This document shows positions 30,969 through 40,046 of a stretch of 56,522 bases of DNA, in pieces. How positions within the stretch are numbered: the stretch's first letter is position 1; every line of letters starts with the position of its first letter. Both the position numbers and the translations under genes were made by a program. The notes under the pieces were generated by a model that ran no database searches, was not told the DNA's origin, and saw only the letters and a program-made list of their open reading frames with translations. Origin of the DNA: Vreelandella maris (GTDB lineage Bacteria > Pseudomonadota > Gammaproteobacteria > Pseudomonadales > Halomonadaceae); assembly GCF_013371085.1 (NCBI RefSeq), contig NZ_JABWCV010000026.1:1-56522 (forward strand). Direction: 5' to 3'.

Positions 30969-32834
30969 ATGAGCGAATTACGCGCTTCGGTGGTGATGGA
31001 TCTGCGCGGCAACCTTGAGCGGCAGTCACGCCGCTACGAGGGGGCCATGCGCCAGATGGCCAACAACGGTCAACGCCACATGACACGCTTGCAGCGCGTA
31101 ACCGGCGCTGTCGGACGCCAGCTCGACCGCGTTGGCAACCGCTGGGTGGCGCTGGCAACCGGCGCGGCAGGCTTTGGCGCGGTGCGCAACTTGGTCAACC
31201 TGGAGGAGCGCTTCACCCGCCTGGGTATCCAGTCCCAAAAAAGCGCGGAGGAAATGGAAGAGCTTCGCCGCCAGATCTTCGAGACCGCCCGCGAGCCGGA
31301 TATTCGCGTTGACCCCTCACAAATCACCGGTGCCATCGAAGCCATCGTAGAGAAAACCGGCGACCTGGAATTCGCCAGAGATAACATCCGTAACATCGCG
31401 GCCGCTATCTCTGCCACTGGTGCTGAGGGGACCAACATCGGCCAGATTATGGCCGAGTTCCAAAAAATGGATATCCGTGCGCCTGAGCAGGTGTTGGGTG
31501 TGATTGACACGCTCAATCAGCAAGGTAAGCAAGGTGCCTTCACACTGCAAAACCTCGCATCGTTGGGTCCGCGTGTTGTGACCGCCTATACCGCATTAGG
31601 AAGAACTGGCCCCGAAGCAATTCGAGAGATGGGCGCGGCGCTTCAGGTCATCATGCAGGGCGCTGGAGATCCGCAAAGTGCGGCTAGCTCCTTTGAGGCA
31701 CTACTTCGTACTTTCCAGAACGCGGAAAAGGCGTCTGAGATCACAAGGTTGAGTGGTGTCCAGATATTTGACCCAGAGTCGCTCAAGGAAGGCCGTGAGG
31801 TATTGCGGCCCATTAATGAGCTAATGGTAGAGCTTGTTGAAGCTTCGGAGGGAAAGGCATCAAGGATGTCGGAGGCGTTTCCTGATAGTGAAGCCCTTAA
31901 AGCTTTCAATGCAATCATGTCTGAGTACAACCTAACAGGCTCCGTCGATTCGATTGAGCGATTTTTACAGGTCCAAGGCGACGGCACTACCACCATGGGC
32001 GACTCAGCCCGTGCCGCCGACACCGCTGCGGGGTCAATGCGTAACTTGTCCAGCGCCTGGCAAGACTTCGCGGACACCAACCTGAGTGAGTACATCCAGG
32101 ACGCTGCCGATGCGCTGAACAGCCTGGACCAGGAGACCGTCGACCGCTGGCTCAAGATTGCCGGTATCACCGCAGGTGGCGTGGCAGGCCTTTATGCGCT
32201 GCGCTCGCTGGGCCGTTTGGGCGTAGACCTGGGCCGTGGAGCCGGTTCGCTTATGGGCCGTTCCACCACTGGCGGCGTCGCCGGTGGGCTAGGCGCCGCC
32301 AGCAGCATGGCCCCGGTGCCCGTATTCGTGACCAACATGGGTGCCCTGGGCGGCGGTGGTTCGCCAGGCCGAACGGGCGGTACCCGCAAAGGCGGGGGCT
32401 ACACCCCGCCGACTACGCGCACAGGTGGCACAACCTCAGCACCAACCACATCCCAAAAGCCCAGGCTCTCCAGCCAGGCGCTTAGCGCCGCCTCAAGAGT
32501 TGGTAACAGCTCCACCGTCGCGGTTGGTCGCGCGCTTCCGGCCATCAGCACCGTGCTGGCGGCTCAGGGGATTGGCGGGCTGATCGAGGACGCTGTCGAG
32601 CGCACCGAAACCGGCGGCAAGATCGGCAACTACGTAGAGCTGGCCAGGGAGTCGGCCAAGCAAGCCGTCATGGAGTACGGGCGTAACTCAGTGGACACCT
32701 TCCGCGATGCGGGCGAAAGCGTGCTGCGCATCTTCGTTGACCAGGACGGCCGAGTTAAAGACGCCCGCGCTGAGCGAGGTCAGGGCGGGCCGGAGATCGA
32801 TGTGGATCTGGGTAACTGGAGGACGTGGCAGTGA
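30969..32834 (+). CDS. Tape measure protein
   Basis: 621 residues. A helical start (AMRQMANNGQRHMTRLQRVTGAVGRQLDR), a TP901-type tape-measure region (about 70-330), hydrophobic segments near 400-450 and 525-545, then a Gly/Ser/Thr-rich stretch around 455-510. It sets tail length, wound inside the tube with the chaperone. Its TGA lies 2 bases from the end of an opposing cargo gene. Confidence 0.93.
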   Translation: MSELRASVVMDLRGNLERQSRRYEGAMRQMANNGQRHMTRLQRVTGAVGRQLDRVGNRWVALATGAAGFGAVRNLVNLEERFTRLGIQSQKSAEEMEELRRQIFETAREPDIRVDPSQITGAIEAIVEKTGDLEFARDNIRNIAAAISATGAEGTNIGQIMAEFQKMDIRAPEQVLGVIDTLNQQGKQGAFTLQNLASLGPRVVTAYTALGRTGPEAIREMGAALQVIMQGAGDPQSAASSFEALLRTFQNAEKASEITRLSGVQIFDPESLKEGREVLRPINELMVELVEASEGKASRMSEAFPDSEALKAFNAIMSEYNLTGSVDSIERFLQVQGDGTTTMGDSARAADTAAGSMRNLSSAWQDFADTNLSEYIQDAADALNSLDQETVDRWLKIAGITAGGVAGLYALRSLGRLGVDLGRGAGSLMGRSTTGGVAGGLGAASSMAPVPVFVTNMGALGGGGSPGRTGGTRKGGGYTPPTTRTGGTTSAPTTSQKPRLSSQALSAASRVGNSSTVAVGRALPAISTVLAAQGIGGLIEDAVERTETGGKIGNYVELARESAKQAVMEYGRNSVDTFRDAGESVLRIFVDQDGRVKDARAERGQGGPEIDVDLGNWRTWQ

Positions 32835-32836
32835 GA

Positions 32837-33307
32837 TTAGCTTTTATCAAAACCCACGTAGGTTTCTTTCATATGCTCTGGTTGCTTCCCGCAAAACTCA
32901 GCTCCTTGTGCTTTTTGCACAACCCATCCGTCGGTCCAGATGTAATAGTCCAGGGTATGGCCGCTGGCAGTTCGACCATCGTTATCCACGACGAACTGGA
33001 GATGAACCTCCCAAGTCCAGCCATATCTATCCTCGCGGTAGTGCATCGAGTCGATAAGCCTAACTTCAGGCTCGGTTATTCGGCTTTTAAAGACGCCATC
33101 AACATGAGGACAGGAGTCGATAAAGTTCTTCAGTGCATTCTTGGCACCTTGGCGCTGTTCCTCGGTTGCATCGCTCGCATACTGCATATCAATCACAAAA
33201 TTGTCGCTGTCATTCCCTTCACTGAGGGAATCACCGACCACGCCACCCGCAAACTGCAAGCCAACAGCGGCTGCAAAACCGGCACCAATCAACATCGATT
33301 TATTCAT
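32837..33307 (-). CDS. Antisense exported cargo protein
   Basis: 156 residues from ATG at 33307 (GGGAGGA 6-7 bases upstream; the longer start at 33343 has no such site and overlaps the N gene start). Signal peptide-like MNKSMLIGAGFAAAVGLQFAGGVVG, then a soluble domain with two cysteines (Cys at about 67 and 140), perhaps disulphide-bonded, and several Trp/Tyr (HYREDRYGWTWEVHLQFVV). It opposes the late operon, so it can be expressed in the lysogen. Unknown family; envelope-acting lysogenic conversion is an inference. Confidence 0.75.
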   Translation of the reverse strand: MNKSMLIGAGFAAAVGLQFAGGVVGDSLSEGNDSDNFVIDMQYASDATEEQRQGAKNALKNFIDSCPHVDGVFKSRITEPEVRLIDSMHYREDRYGWTWEVHLQFVVDNDGRTASGHTLDYYIWTDGWVVQKAQGAEFCGKQPEHMKETYVGFDKS

Positions 33308-33342
33308 TCTTCTTCCTCCCTGCGTCAACGGAGTGTAGCCCA

Positions 33343-34506
33343 ATGAGCTGGCGTGATCGAATCGGCGACGGCACGGCCATGTTTCGCGGCGTCACCCTGT
33401 ACCTTGAGCGCGGCTCGATCAGCCCCGGCCGCCGGGTGCAGGTGCATGAATACCCGCTGCGCGATGAGCCCTACGTCGAAGACCTCGGCCGCAAGACGCG
33501 TGAGTGGCAGGTCACCGGCTATTTGCTGGGCGAAGAATATGACATCCAGCGCAACCAGCTAGCCGAAGCCCTGGAGCTACCCGGCGCGTTCGAGATGCGC
33601 CACAGCTACTACGGCACCCATCGCGTGGTGATCACCGGCGACCCGCGCATCACGGAAAGCACCCGCGAAGGCGGCATGGCGCGTGTGAGCCTAACCGTTG
33701 TACGCGCCGACGACGCCCCGCGCTACCCGCTGGCCGTGGCGGATACCCAGCAAGTAGTTGGCACAGCGGCCGAGTCATCACGCCTGGCGATTCTGGATGA
33801 ATTCGTCGCCGCTTTCGAGATCGTCGAGCTGGCCGCCGACCGCGTCGCGGCCGTGGAAGCCACCATCCTGGGCGCGATCAGTGAGATCGAAGGCGTCATC
33901 GGTGGTATCACCGGCACGATCAGTCGATTGATCCGCACCCCCACCGAGCTGGGCGCGGCGATCCTTTCCAGCATTGGCCAGATCAAGAACATGTTCGGCG
34001 AGCCGGGGCGAGCCCTGGGCGTTTATAGCGCGATGTTTGGCACTGATAACGGCGAGGTGGCCAGCGTGCCGCCGAGCGCACCGCTACCCCAAGCCACCCA
34101 GATCCGCGCCCAGAATGCCGCCGTCGCCCTGGTGCGCCGCGCGGCAGCGGTCGAGCTGGCCGAGGCCAGTGCCGAGTGGAGCTACCCCACGCGCGACGCC
34201 GCCAGCGAAACGCTCGACGCGGTGCATCGGGGCATAACCGAGCAGATCAGCGGCAGCGTGCCGCCGCTGCCGCAAACCACCCAACGCCTGGTGTCGCTTC
34301 GCGCCGCCGCCGTGCAGGATCTGCGCCGTCGCGGTACGGCATTGCCTTCGCTACGGCACTACACACCTGGGGCGCGCCTGCCTGCCTTGGTGCTGGCTCA
34401 TCGCCTCTACGGCGACGCCAAACGCGACGGTGACATCATCAGCCGCAACCGCGTGCGCCACCCTGGTGATGTCCCGGCTGAACGCCTGGAGGTGCTGAGT
34501 GAGTGA
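33343..34506 (+). CDS. Mu N-like tail/DNA circularisation protein
   Basis: 387 residues. The N-terminal domain (FRGVTLYLERGSISPGRRVQVHEYPLRDEPYVEDLGRK ... REWQVTGYLLGEEY) is the DNA circularisation N domain shared by Mu N and related tail proteins. The rest is helical with an RLPALVLAHRLYGDA end. Probably at the distal tail hub. It overlaps the P gene by 8 bases. Confidence 0.92.
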   Translation: MSWRDRIGDGTAMFRGVTLYLERGSISPGRRVQVHEYPLRDEPYVEDLGRKTREWQVTGYLLGEEYDIQRNQLAEALELPGAFEMRHSYYGTHRVVITGDPRITESTREGGMARVSLTVVRADDAPRYPLAVADTQQVVGTAAESSRLAILDEFVAAFEIVELAADRVAAVEATILGAISEIEGVIGGITGTISRLIRTPTELGAAILSSIGQIKNMFGEPGRALGVYSAMFGTDNGEVASVPPSAPLPQATQIRAQNAAVALVRRAAAVELAEASAEWSYPTRDAASETLDAVHRGITEQISGSVPPLPQTTQRLVSLRAAAVQDLRRRGTALPSLRHYTPGARLPALVLAHRLYGDAKRDGDIISRNRVRHPGDVPAERLEVLSE

Positions 34507-35551
34507 ACTCGCGCTGATCGTCGACGGCACCCGCCACCTCGGCTGGAAGGAAATCCAGATTCGCCGCTCATTGGATGAGATGGCAGATAGCTTCGAGCTG
34601 GTGCTCTCCGAGAAGTGGGCCAAGAGCGACGGCTCAACGGTAGCGCCGCGCCGCCTGCGCACCGGTTCGCCCGTCGTCGTAGAGATCGACGGCGAGCCGG
34701 TGATCACTGGCTTTATTAATGACGTGCTGCCCAGCTACGACGCCAAATCGCACGTCCTGGTCGTCTCTGGCCGCTCTAAAACCGCCGACCTGGTCGATTC
34801 ATCCAGCACCGCCCAGCCCTGGGAAACCGGCCAAACCGTGCTCCAGGTGGCTCAGCGCGTGGCCAAGCCGTTTGATATTGAAGTGATAGCCGAAGTCGAC
34901 GTCGGCGCACCGCTGCGGGCACTTGAAGTCGAGCCGGGTCAAACCTTCGGCGAGGCACTGGGCCAGATCGCCAGCTACCGCGCCTTACTATTAGTGGCTG
35001 ACGAACAAGGCCGCCTGGTCCTGACCCGCCCGCCGCGCGCCACGCTTAAGACCGAACTGGCCCTGGGCGAGAACATCCGTGTGGCCCGTGGCCGATTTTC
35101 TGACCGTGACCGCTTCGGCGAGGTGATCGTCCAGGGCCAAGGCGCGACCGATGACACCTGGTTTGGTGCCCAGGCTAGCGGGGCTTCTGGCCGCGCGAAA
35201 GATGAAGGCATCAAGCGCTACCGCCCGACCCTGGTGCTCTGCGATACCAGTACCGACTCAGCCAGTTGCCGCCAACGCGCCGAATGGGAAGTGCGCCGCC
35301 GTTGGGGCCAGTCGCGCGGCATCACTTACACAGTGGCGGGCTGGCGTCATCAAGATGGCCTATGGCGACCCGGTGACCTTGTGCCGATCCGCGACCCCTG
35401 GATGTTCGACGAACCCGTCGAGTGGCTGATCACCGAAGTGCAGCTGCTGCTCGATGAGCGCGGCGAGCGTGCAGAGATCCGCGTCGCCCCGCTGAGTAGC
35501 TACGACATTGAAGCCGCACCAGAGCCGGAACGGGAGAGCGACGTATGGTAG
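34499..35551 (+). CDS. Baseplate hub protein (Mu P-like)
   Basis: 350 residues from GTG at 34499. A gp27/late-control-D-like hub fold is indicated by MADSFELVLSEKWA, SPVVVEIDGEPVITGFINDVLPSYD, FGRFSDRDRFGEVIVQGQG and WRPGDLVPIRDPW. It is the trimeric hub carrying the spike and overlaps the gp45 gene by 7 bases. Confidence 0.92.
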   Translation: MSELALIVDGTRHLGWKEIQIRRSLDEMADSFELVLSEKWAKSDGSTVAPRRLRTGSPVVVEIDGEPVITGFINDVLPSYDAKSHVLVVSGRSKTADLVDSSSTAQPWETGQTVLQVAQRVAKPFDIEVIAEVDVGAPLRALEVEPGQTFGEALGQIASYRALLLVADEQGRLVLTRPPRATLKTELALGENIRVARGRFSDRDRFGEVIVQGQGATDDTWFGAQASGASGRAKDEGIKRYRPTLVLCDTSTDSASCRQRAEWEVRRRWGQSRGITYTVAGWRHQDGLWRPGDLVPIRDPWMFDEPVEWLITEVQLLLDERGERAEIRVAPLSSYDIEAAPEPERESDVW

Positions 35552-36135
35552 GCCGCGAGACAACCAAGCTGCTCGGTCCGGTGTGGCGTCGATTGCGCCT
35601 TTTGATCAGCCGCGCCGTGGTCACCCGCACCGACAGTGCCAAAGGGCTGCAAATTCTCCAGCTCGACCTGCTGCGCGATGAAACCCGCGAAGTGGAACAC
35701 ATGGAGCCCTATGGCTTCACCGCTCGCCCGCTGCAAGGGGCCGAAGCCGTTGCTGCTGCTGTGGGCGGTGCCCGTGGCCACCTGGTCGCACTAGTGGCCA
35801 CCGACCGTCGCTACCGCAAGCGGAACCTAGCCAAGGGTGAAGTAGCGCTCTACACGGATGAAGGCGATGAACTGGTGTTTAACCGGGGCCGCATCGTGCG
35901 TTTAAACGCCGGTTCAGCGGTCGAGGTCACCGCTCCCCTGGTGACGATCACCGCTAGCACCTCGATCACCCTGGATACGCCCGATGTGTTTGCCACCGGC
36001 AACATCAAAGCAAACGGCCAGGTCAGCGATGGCACCGGCAGCATGCAGGGTATGCGCGATACCTATAACGGCCACGATCACGATGAAAACGACAGCGGTG
36101 GCCCGACCGAAGCGCCCAACCAGGAGATGAGCTAA
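35545..36135 (+). CDS. Baseplate spike protein V (Mu gp45-like)
   Basis: 196 residues. An OB-fold domain (about 1-95) is followed by beta-helical repeats (VEVTAPLVTITASTSITLDTPDVFATGNI) and an end MRDTYNGHDHDEND. The HDH pattern matches the iron-coordinating His of the Mu spike tip. It pierces the outer membrane on contraction. Confidence 0.94.
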   Translation: MVGRETTKLLGPVWRRLRLLISRAVVTRTDSAKGLQILQLDLLRDETREVEHMEPYGFTARPLQGAEAVAAAVGGARGHLVALVATDRRYRKRNLAKGEVALYTDEGDELVFNRGRIVRLNAGSAVEVTAPLVTITASTSITLDTPDVFATGNIKANGQVSDGTGSMQGMRDTYNGHDHDENDSGGPTEAPNQEMS

Positions 36136-36572
36136 TGGATATCACCCTGGATTGGCTGGACCAGGCGCTGGACGTCGCACTCATCGACGGCGACCTGGCC
36201 ACCGACGACGGCCTGCGTACCGCCGTGGCGCTCTCGCTGCTCTGCGACCGGCGCGCCGAGCCAGACGACATCATTCCCGACGGCACCGACAACCGCCGTG
36301 GCTGGTGGGCCGATGCCATCGCCGATGAAGACGGCGACCGTTGGGGTAGTCGACTTTGGCTGCTAGGCCGCGAAAAAGAACTGCCGGAAGTGCGCCGCCG
36401 TGCCGAGGCCTACGCCCGCGAGGCACTCGACTGGCTGCTGGAGGATGGCGTGGCAACCGAGATCGACGTCACCGCCGAGACCCTTGACCGCGACGTGCTC
36501 TGGCTAAAAGTGATCATCAAGCGCGGCGATGGCAGCCGCCTAGCCGACCGTTACCAGTACGTGTGGAGTTAA
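36135..36572 (+). CDS. Baseplate wedge protein (Mu gp46-like, gp25 type)
   Basis: 145 residues with family features: DGDLATDDGLRTAVALSLLCDRRA, GWWADAIADEDGDRWGSRLWLL and AYAREALDWLL. Shares its first base with the end of the spike gene, and precedes the J-like gene by one base. Confidence 0.93.
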   Translation: MDITLDWLDQALDVALIDGDLATDDGLRTAVALSLLCDRRAEPDDIIPDGTDNRRGWWADAIADEDGDRWGSRLWLLGREKELPEVRRRAEAYAREALDWLLEDGVATEIDVTAETLDRDVLWLKVIIKRGDGSRLADRYQYVWS

Positions 36573-36573
36573 T

Positions 36574-37632
36574 ATGCCCTGGCAATCCCCAACGCTAAAT
36601 GAGCTGGCCGAACAGATCCGCGCCGACATGCGCGGGCGGCTCTCCGACGCCAACCCGGCGCTACGCCGCGCCATGCTGCGCGTGATTGCAGATGTAGACG
36701 CAGGGGCCGTTCACGGCCTTTACGGCTACCTGTCGTGGCTGGCCAAGCAGCTGATAATCGACACCGCCGAGGCCGAATGGCTGGAACGCTGGGCGAGCAT
36801 CTGGCGCATCTACCGCCAGGGCGAAGTCGCGGCCACCGGCCCGATATTGCTCACCGGTAACCCAGAGGCGCAGTTGCTGGCAGGTGAGGAATTCGAGCAA
36901 GACGGCATCCGTTACACGCTTGATGACACCGTCACCCTGGACGCCAACGGCGAGGCCACCGGCAACGTAACGGCCGTTGAAGCGGGCGATGAAGGCAATC
37001 TGGACGCCGGTGAAACCCTACGCCTGGTGCGTGCCATCAGCGGCATCGACGGCGAAGCCACCGTGGGTGATGACGGCCTGACCGGCGGTGCCGAGCGAGA
37101 GAGCGACGAACGCTTGCGCGAACGGCTGCTTGAGCGCATACAGCGCCAGCCCCACGGCGGCAATGCCGACGACTACATCATGTGGGTACGCGAAGCCCAC
37201 CCAGACATCACCCGCGTGTGGGTATACCGTCATAAGCCCGACATCGGCGAAGTGACCGTGCGCTTCGTGTGCGACGACCTGGACGACATCATCCCTACAC
37301 CCGCCGTGGTACAGGCGGTGGATGAGTATGTCGACGACGTTCGCCCCGTGACCGCACGCGGGTTCTATGCCGTTGCCCCGGAGGCCGAGCCGTTAAACCT
37401 GGCCATTCGTCTCACACCGGACACTGCAGAAGCCCGCAGCCGTGTGCAGGCCGCGCTAGATGACTTCCTCGGCCAGACCGCTGAACCCGGCGGCACGCTC
37501 TACCGTGAGCAGCTCTCCGGCGTTATCTACGTCGCCGCTGGCGACAGCCGCCACGAGCTGGACTCGCCAAGCGGCAACGTCACCCACGGCGTTAACAAGA
37601 TCCCCGTGCGCGGAGCTATCACATGGCTCTAA
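36574..37632 (+). CDS. Baseplate wedge protein J (Mu gp47-like)
   Basis: 352 residues: PTLNELAEQIRADMRGRLSDANPALRR at the start, LIDTAEAEWLERWASIWRI, GLTGGAERESDERLRERLLERIQRQPHGGNADDYIMWVREA in the middle. This is the J/gp47 signature. It overlaps gp48 by 10 bases. Confidence 0.95.
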   Translation: MPWQSPTLNELAEQIRADMRGRLSDANPALRRAMLRVIADVDAGAVHGLYGYLSWLAKQLIIDTAEAEWLERWASIWRIYRQGEVAATGPILLTGNPEAQLLAGEEFEQDGIRYTLDDTVTLDANGEATGNVTAVEAGDEGNLDAGETLRLVRAISGIDGEATVGDDGLTGGAERESDERLRERLLERIQRQPHGGNADDYIMWVREAHPDITRVWVYRHKPDIGEVTVRFVCDDLDDIIPTPAVVQAVDEYVDDVRPVTARGFYAVAPEAEPLNLAIRLTPDTAEARSRVQAALDDFLGQTAEPGGTLYREQLSGVIYVAAGDSRHELDSPSGNVTHGVNKIPVRGAITWL

Positions 37633-38216
37633 ATCGCAATGACTACGCCAACCAGCTCAACGCCCTAGCACCACCAGGACGGGCGCTGCCCCGCGAGTCG
37701 GGTAGCCAGTGGCAGCGGCTCACTCAGGCGCGGGCGGGTGCGTTTTCGCGCGTTGACGGGCGGGCGGCGTCTCTGCATGAGGAAGCTGACCCACGCACCA
37801 CATCGGAGCTGTTGCCTGATTGGGAGCGCGTCACAGCAATGCCCGATCCCTGCGTCACCGGCGAGCAAACCGTCAGCGAGCGGCAAGATGCCGTGGTGCG
37901 CGTTCTCACCGGCACCGGTGGTGCTAGCCGCCCTTATTTCATCGGCCTCGCTGCTGATCTCGGCTACGACATCGAGGTCGAGGACTACACCGCCCACACC
38001 GTAGGCAGTGACGTCAGCGAGCCGATACGCGGTATCGACTGGCGCTGGGCCTGGACCGTCCGCGCCGCCGAAGAAACCGTGCGCCAGCTGACCGTCAACA
38101 GCGGCGTCAACGAAGCCCTGGCCACTTGGGGCAATGAGCGCCTTGAATGCGTATTCGAGCGCCTCGCCCCCGCCCATTCCATCCTGATCTTCGCCTATGG
38201 AGAAACCTCATGGTAG
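37623..38216 (+). CDS. Tail protein DUF2313 (YmfQ, Mu gp48-like)
   Basis: 197 residues. The start YANQLNALAPPGRALPRESGSQWQRLTQARAGAF and the end ERLAPAHSILIFAYG are typical of the YmfQ/gp48 family linking baseplate to fibres. It overlaps the fibre gene by 7 bases. Confidence 0.92.
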   Translation: MALNRNDYANQLNALAPPGRALPRESGSQWQRLTQARAGAFSRVDGRAASLHEEADPRTTSELLPDWERVTAMPDPCVTGEQTVSERQDAVVRVLTGTGGASRPYFIGLAADLGYDIEVEDYTAHTVGSDVSEPIRGIDWRWAWTVRAAEETVRQLTVNSGVNEALATWGNERLECVFERLAPAHSILIFAYGETSW

Positions 38217-39070
38217 ATCGTGTCTACGAACGCAACGCCTCAGACTCGGCCCCCCAGCCACCGGCTGACCCGAGCAGCGGCTACCCCACCGCCGGTAACC
38301 CCGCCCAGGGCGTCCCAGCCACCCAGCCGGGGCCGTACTGGTACCACATGATCACCGAAAGCCTACGGCGAGTCGTCGTAGAAGCGGGTTTGACACCGGA
38401 TCATGAGGATCTGGATCAACTTCTTGGCGCTATTAAATCAAGCGGCCAGTTCGCCGACTATAGCGAGAGCCGCACCTACGAAACCGGCGAAACCTGCAGA
38501 GGCTCCGACGGCGTCTTATACGAGTTCTACGACCGCGACCAGGACGGCACAGTCCAGGGCGTTGACCCCACCGACAACGCCAATAGACCCCACATCTGGA
38601 TGCGCTGGGACGGCGTCAAACCCGGAACCACCATAGCGTGGCGCAGTGAAGATTTACCAGAGGGCTATCTACCCAACGACGGATGGCAAAGCGCTCCGCG
38701 CCAAGACTACCGCCGTATTTTCGCGGCATTCGGCACTACATGGGGCGAGGGCGACGGCGCTACCACGTTCGGCATGCCCGGCGATGAAAACGAGTTCCTG
38801 CGTGGCTGGGACCCGAACGGCAGTCGCGGATTAGCTGAACATCAAGCCGACATGCTGAAAGCGCATGCGCATCCTCAGTCGGTTCAAAGATCTAAAGGCG
38901 GGACTAGCAGCTCAATGCCAACTGTTAACGGGGGGAATAATGGTCTCCCATTCAACGTAAACGGATCAAGTGCGGCTTACGACATTATCAGCGGCGAAAG
39001 TACGTCTGCTGTGGGTGGGTCTGAAAACCGCCCTAGTAACAACGCCGCGCGTTGGCTCACCAAAATTTAA
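38210..39070 (+). CDS. Short tail fibre with collar domain
   Basis: 286 residues from ATG at 38210. An N-terminal baseplate-attachment part with a proline-rich segment is followed by a phage-tail-collar domain (PEGYLPNDGWQSAPRQDYRRIFAAFGTTWGEGDGATTFGMPG), a fibre-tip segment with HAHPQSVQ, and a SENRPSNNAARWLTKI end. It is the only obvious receptor-binding protein and has no inversion (Gin-like) system, so host range looks fixed. Confidence 0.88.
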   Translation: MVDRVYERNASDSAPQPPADPSSGYPTAGNPAQGVPATQPGPYWYHMITESLRRVVVEAGLTPDHEDLDQLLGAIKSSGQFADYSESRTYETGETCRGSDGVLYEFYDRDQDGTVQGVDPTDNANRPHIWMRWDGVKPGTTIAWRSEDLPEGYLPNDGWQSAPRQDYRRIFAAFGTTWGEGDGATTFGMPGDENEFLRGWDPNGSRGLAEHQADMLKAHAHPQSVQRSKGGTSSSMPTVNGGNNGLPFNVNGSSAAYDIISGESTSAVGGSENRPSNNAARWLTKI

Positions 39071-39079
39071 GGAGGCGTC

Positions 39080-39742
39080 ATGCTGATTTACGACATCAAC
39101 CAGTCCGACGGCACAGTCATTAACACCGCTGGCCGCGACGCACCCGCCGACCCGATGCGCCAAACACCCCGCATCCCCGCAGGCGCGACCGACATCGCTC
39201 CACCCTCAACCGGAGAGCACGAAGCTGCCCGCTGGGCCGGTGACGATTGGGAAGTGGTGCCCGACTACCGAGGCCACGTCTACTACACCGACGACGGCGA
39301 ACGCCACGAAATCACCGAGCTAGGCATCGAGCCACCCGTTGACGCTCTCGACGAAGCCCCGCCCGAATCACTCGCCGACGTCGCTGCAAAGAAAAAGCGC
39401 GAGATCGAAAGCGCCCGCGATGCTGCTATCGACGATGGGTTTACCCACACGTTCGGCGATACTGACGACGTCGTGCAGACTCGCCAACGCGACCGCGAAA
39501 ACCTCACCGGCCTAGCGGTATCCGCCCAGCGGCACCCGGATAAAACCTTCCAGTTCCGGGCAAAAAGCAACGCCACGTATGAGCTAACCGCCGACGATAT
39601 GCTAGCCCTCGCCGACGCTGCGCAAGACCACGTCAGCGAACAGTATGGCAAAAGCTGGCAGCTAAAAGCGCAGGTCGACTCAGCGTTGGAGGCCGAGGAT
39701 CGGGAAGGCTTGGAAGCCATCGAATGGAGCAATGCGGAATAA
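39080..39742 (+). CDS. DUF4376 tail-associated protein
   Basis: 220 residues. The C-terminal 115 residues (AAKKKREIESARDAAIDDGFTHTF ... QFRAKSNATYELTADDMLALADAAQ) match DUF4376, often linked to fibres or fibre-assembly chaperones. The N-terminal half is beta-like and Asp/Pro-rich. Ribosome-binding site GGAGG directly upstream. Confidence 0.88.
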   Translation: MLIYDINQSDGTVINTAGRDAPADPMRQTPRIPAGATDIAPPSTGEHEAARWAGDDWEVVPDYRGHVYYTDDGERHEITELGIEPPVDALDEAPPESLADVAAKKKREIESARDAAIDDGFTHTFGDTDDVVQTRQRDRENLTGLAVSAQRHPDKTFQFRAKSNATYELTADDMLALADAAQDHVSEQYGKSWQLKAQVDSALEAEDREGLEAIEWSNAE

Positions 39743-39833
39743 AGCGTAGAAGGGAGTGACCACCGGCGGTGCGGACACACCACCGGTAGCCACCAACAAG
39801 CAGCACACACCTGCAAGTCGGCCAAGACTCCCC

Positions 39834-39884
39834 CGCCTCGCGAGGCGTTAGAGAGTCTAAGCCAAACGTTAGATTCGTTATAGG
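39834..39884 (+). promoter_or_regulatory. Candidate com-methylase control region
   Basis: A perfect 14-bp palindrome CGCCTCGCGAGGCG (39834-39847) abuts a dyad TTAGA-GAG-TCTAA (39848-39860). TATAGG at 39879-39884 could be a -10 without a good -35, which suits activator control. No GATC lies in 39743-39893, so the Dam/OxyR switch known for Mu mom is not visible. Confidence 0.45.
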
Positions 39885-39893
39885 CTTGACAGA

Positions 39894-40046
39894 GTGTTAA
39901 CTGAAATCCGTTGTAAACAGTGCAGCCGCAAGCTGGCCACCGCCAGCGACTATCAATTCATCGAAATAAAGTGCCCGCGTTGTAAGCACTTAAATCAGCA
40001 GAGAGCCACGAGCTCCGAACCACCAAAGGAGAAGCCTCGTGGCTAA
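39894..40046 (+). CDS. com: Com-like zinc-finger translational regulator
   Basis: 50 residues from GTG at 39894. Cysteine pairs CKQC (residues 7-10) and CPRC (27-30) and the segment FIEIKCPRCK match Mu Com, a zinc protein that binds mRNA and opens the mom start region. It overlaps the methylase start by 8 bases (40039-40046), the same arrangement as com-mom. Confidence 0.88.
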   Translation: MLTEIRCKQCSRKLATASDYQFIEIKCPRCKHLNQQRATSSEPPKEKPRG

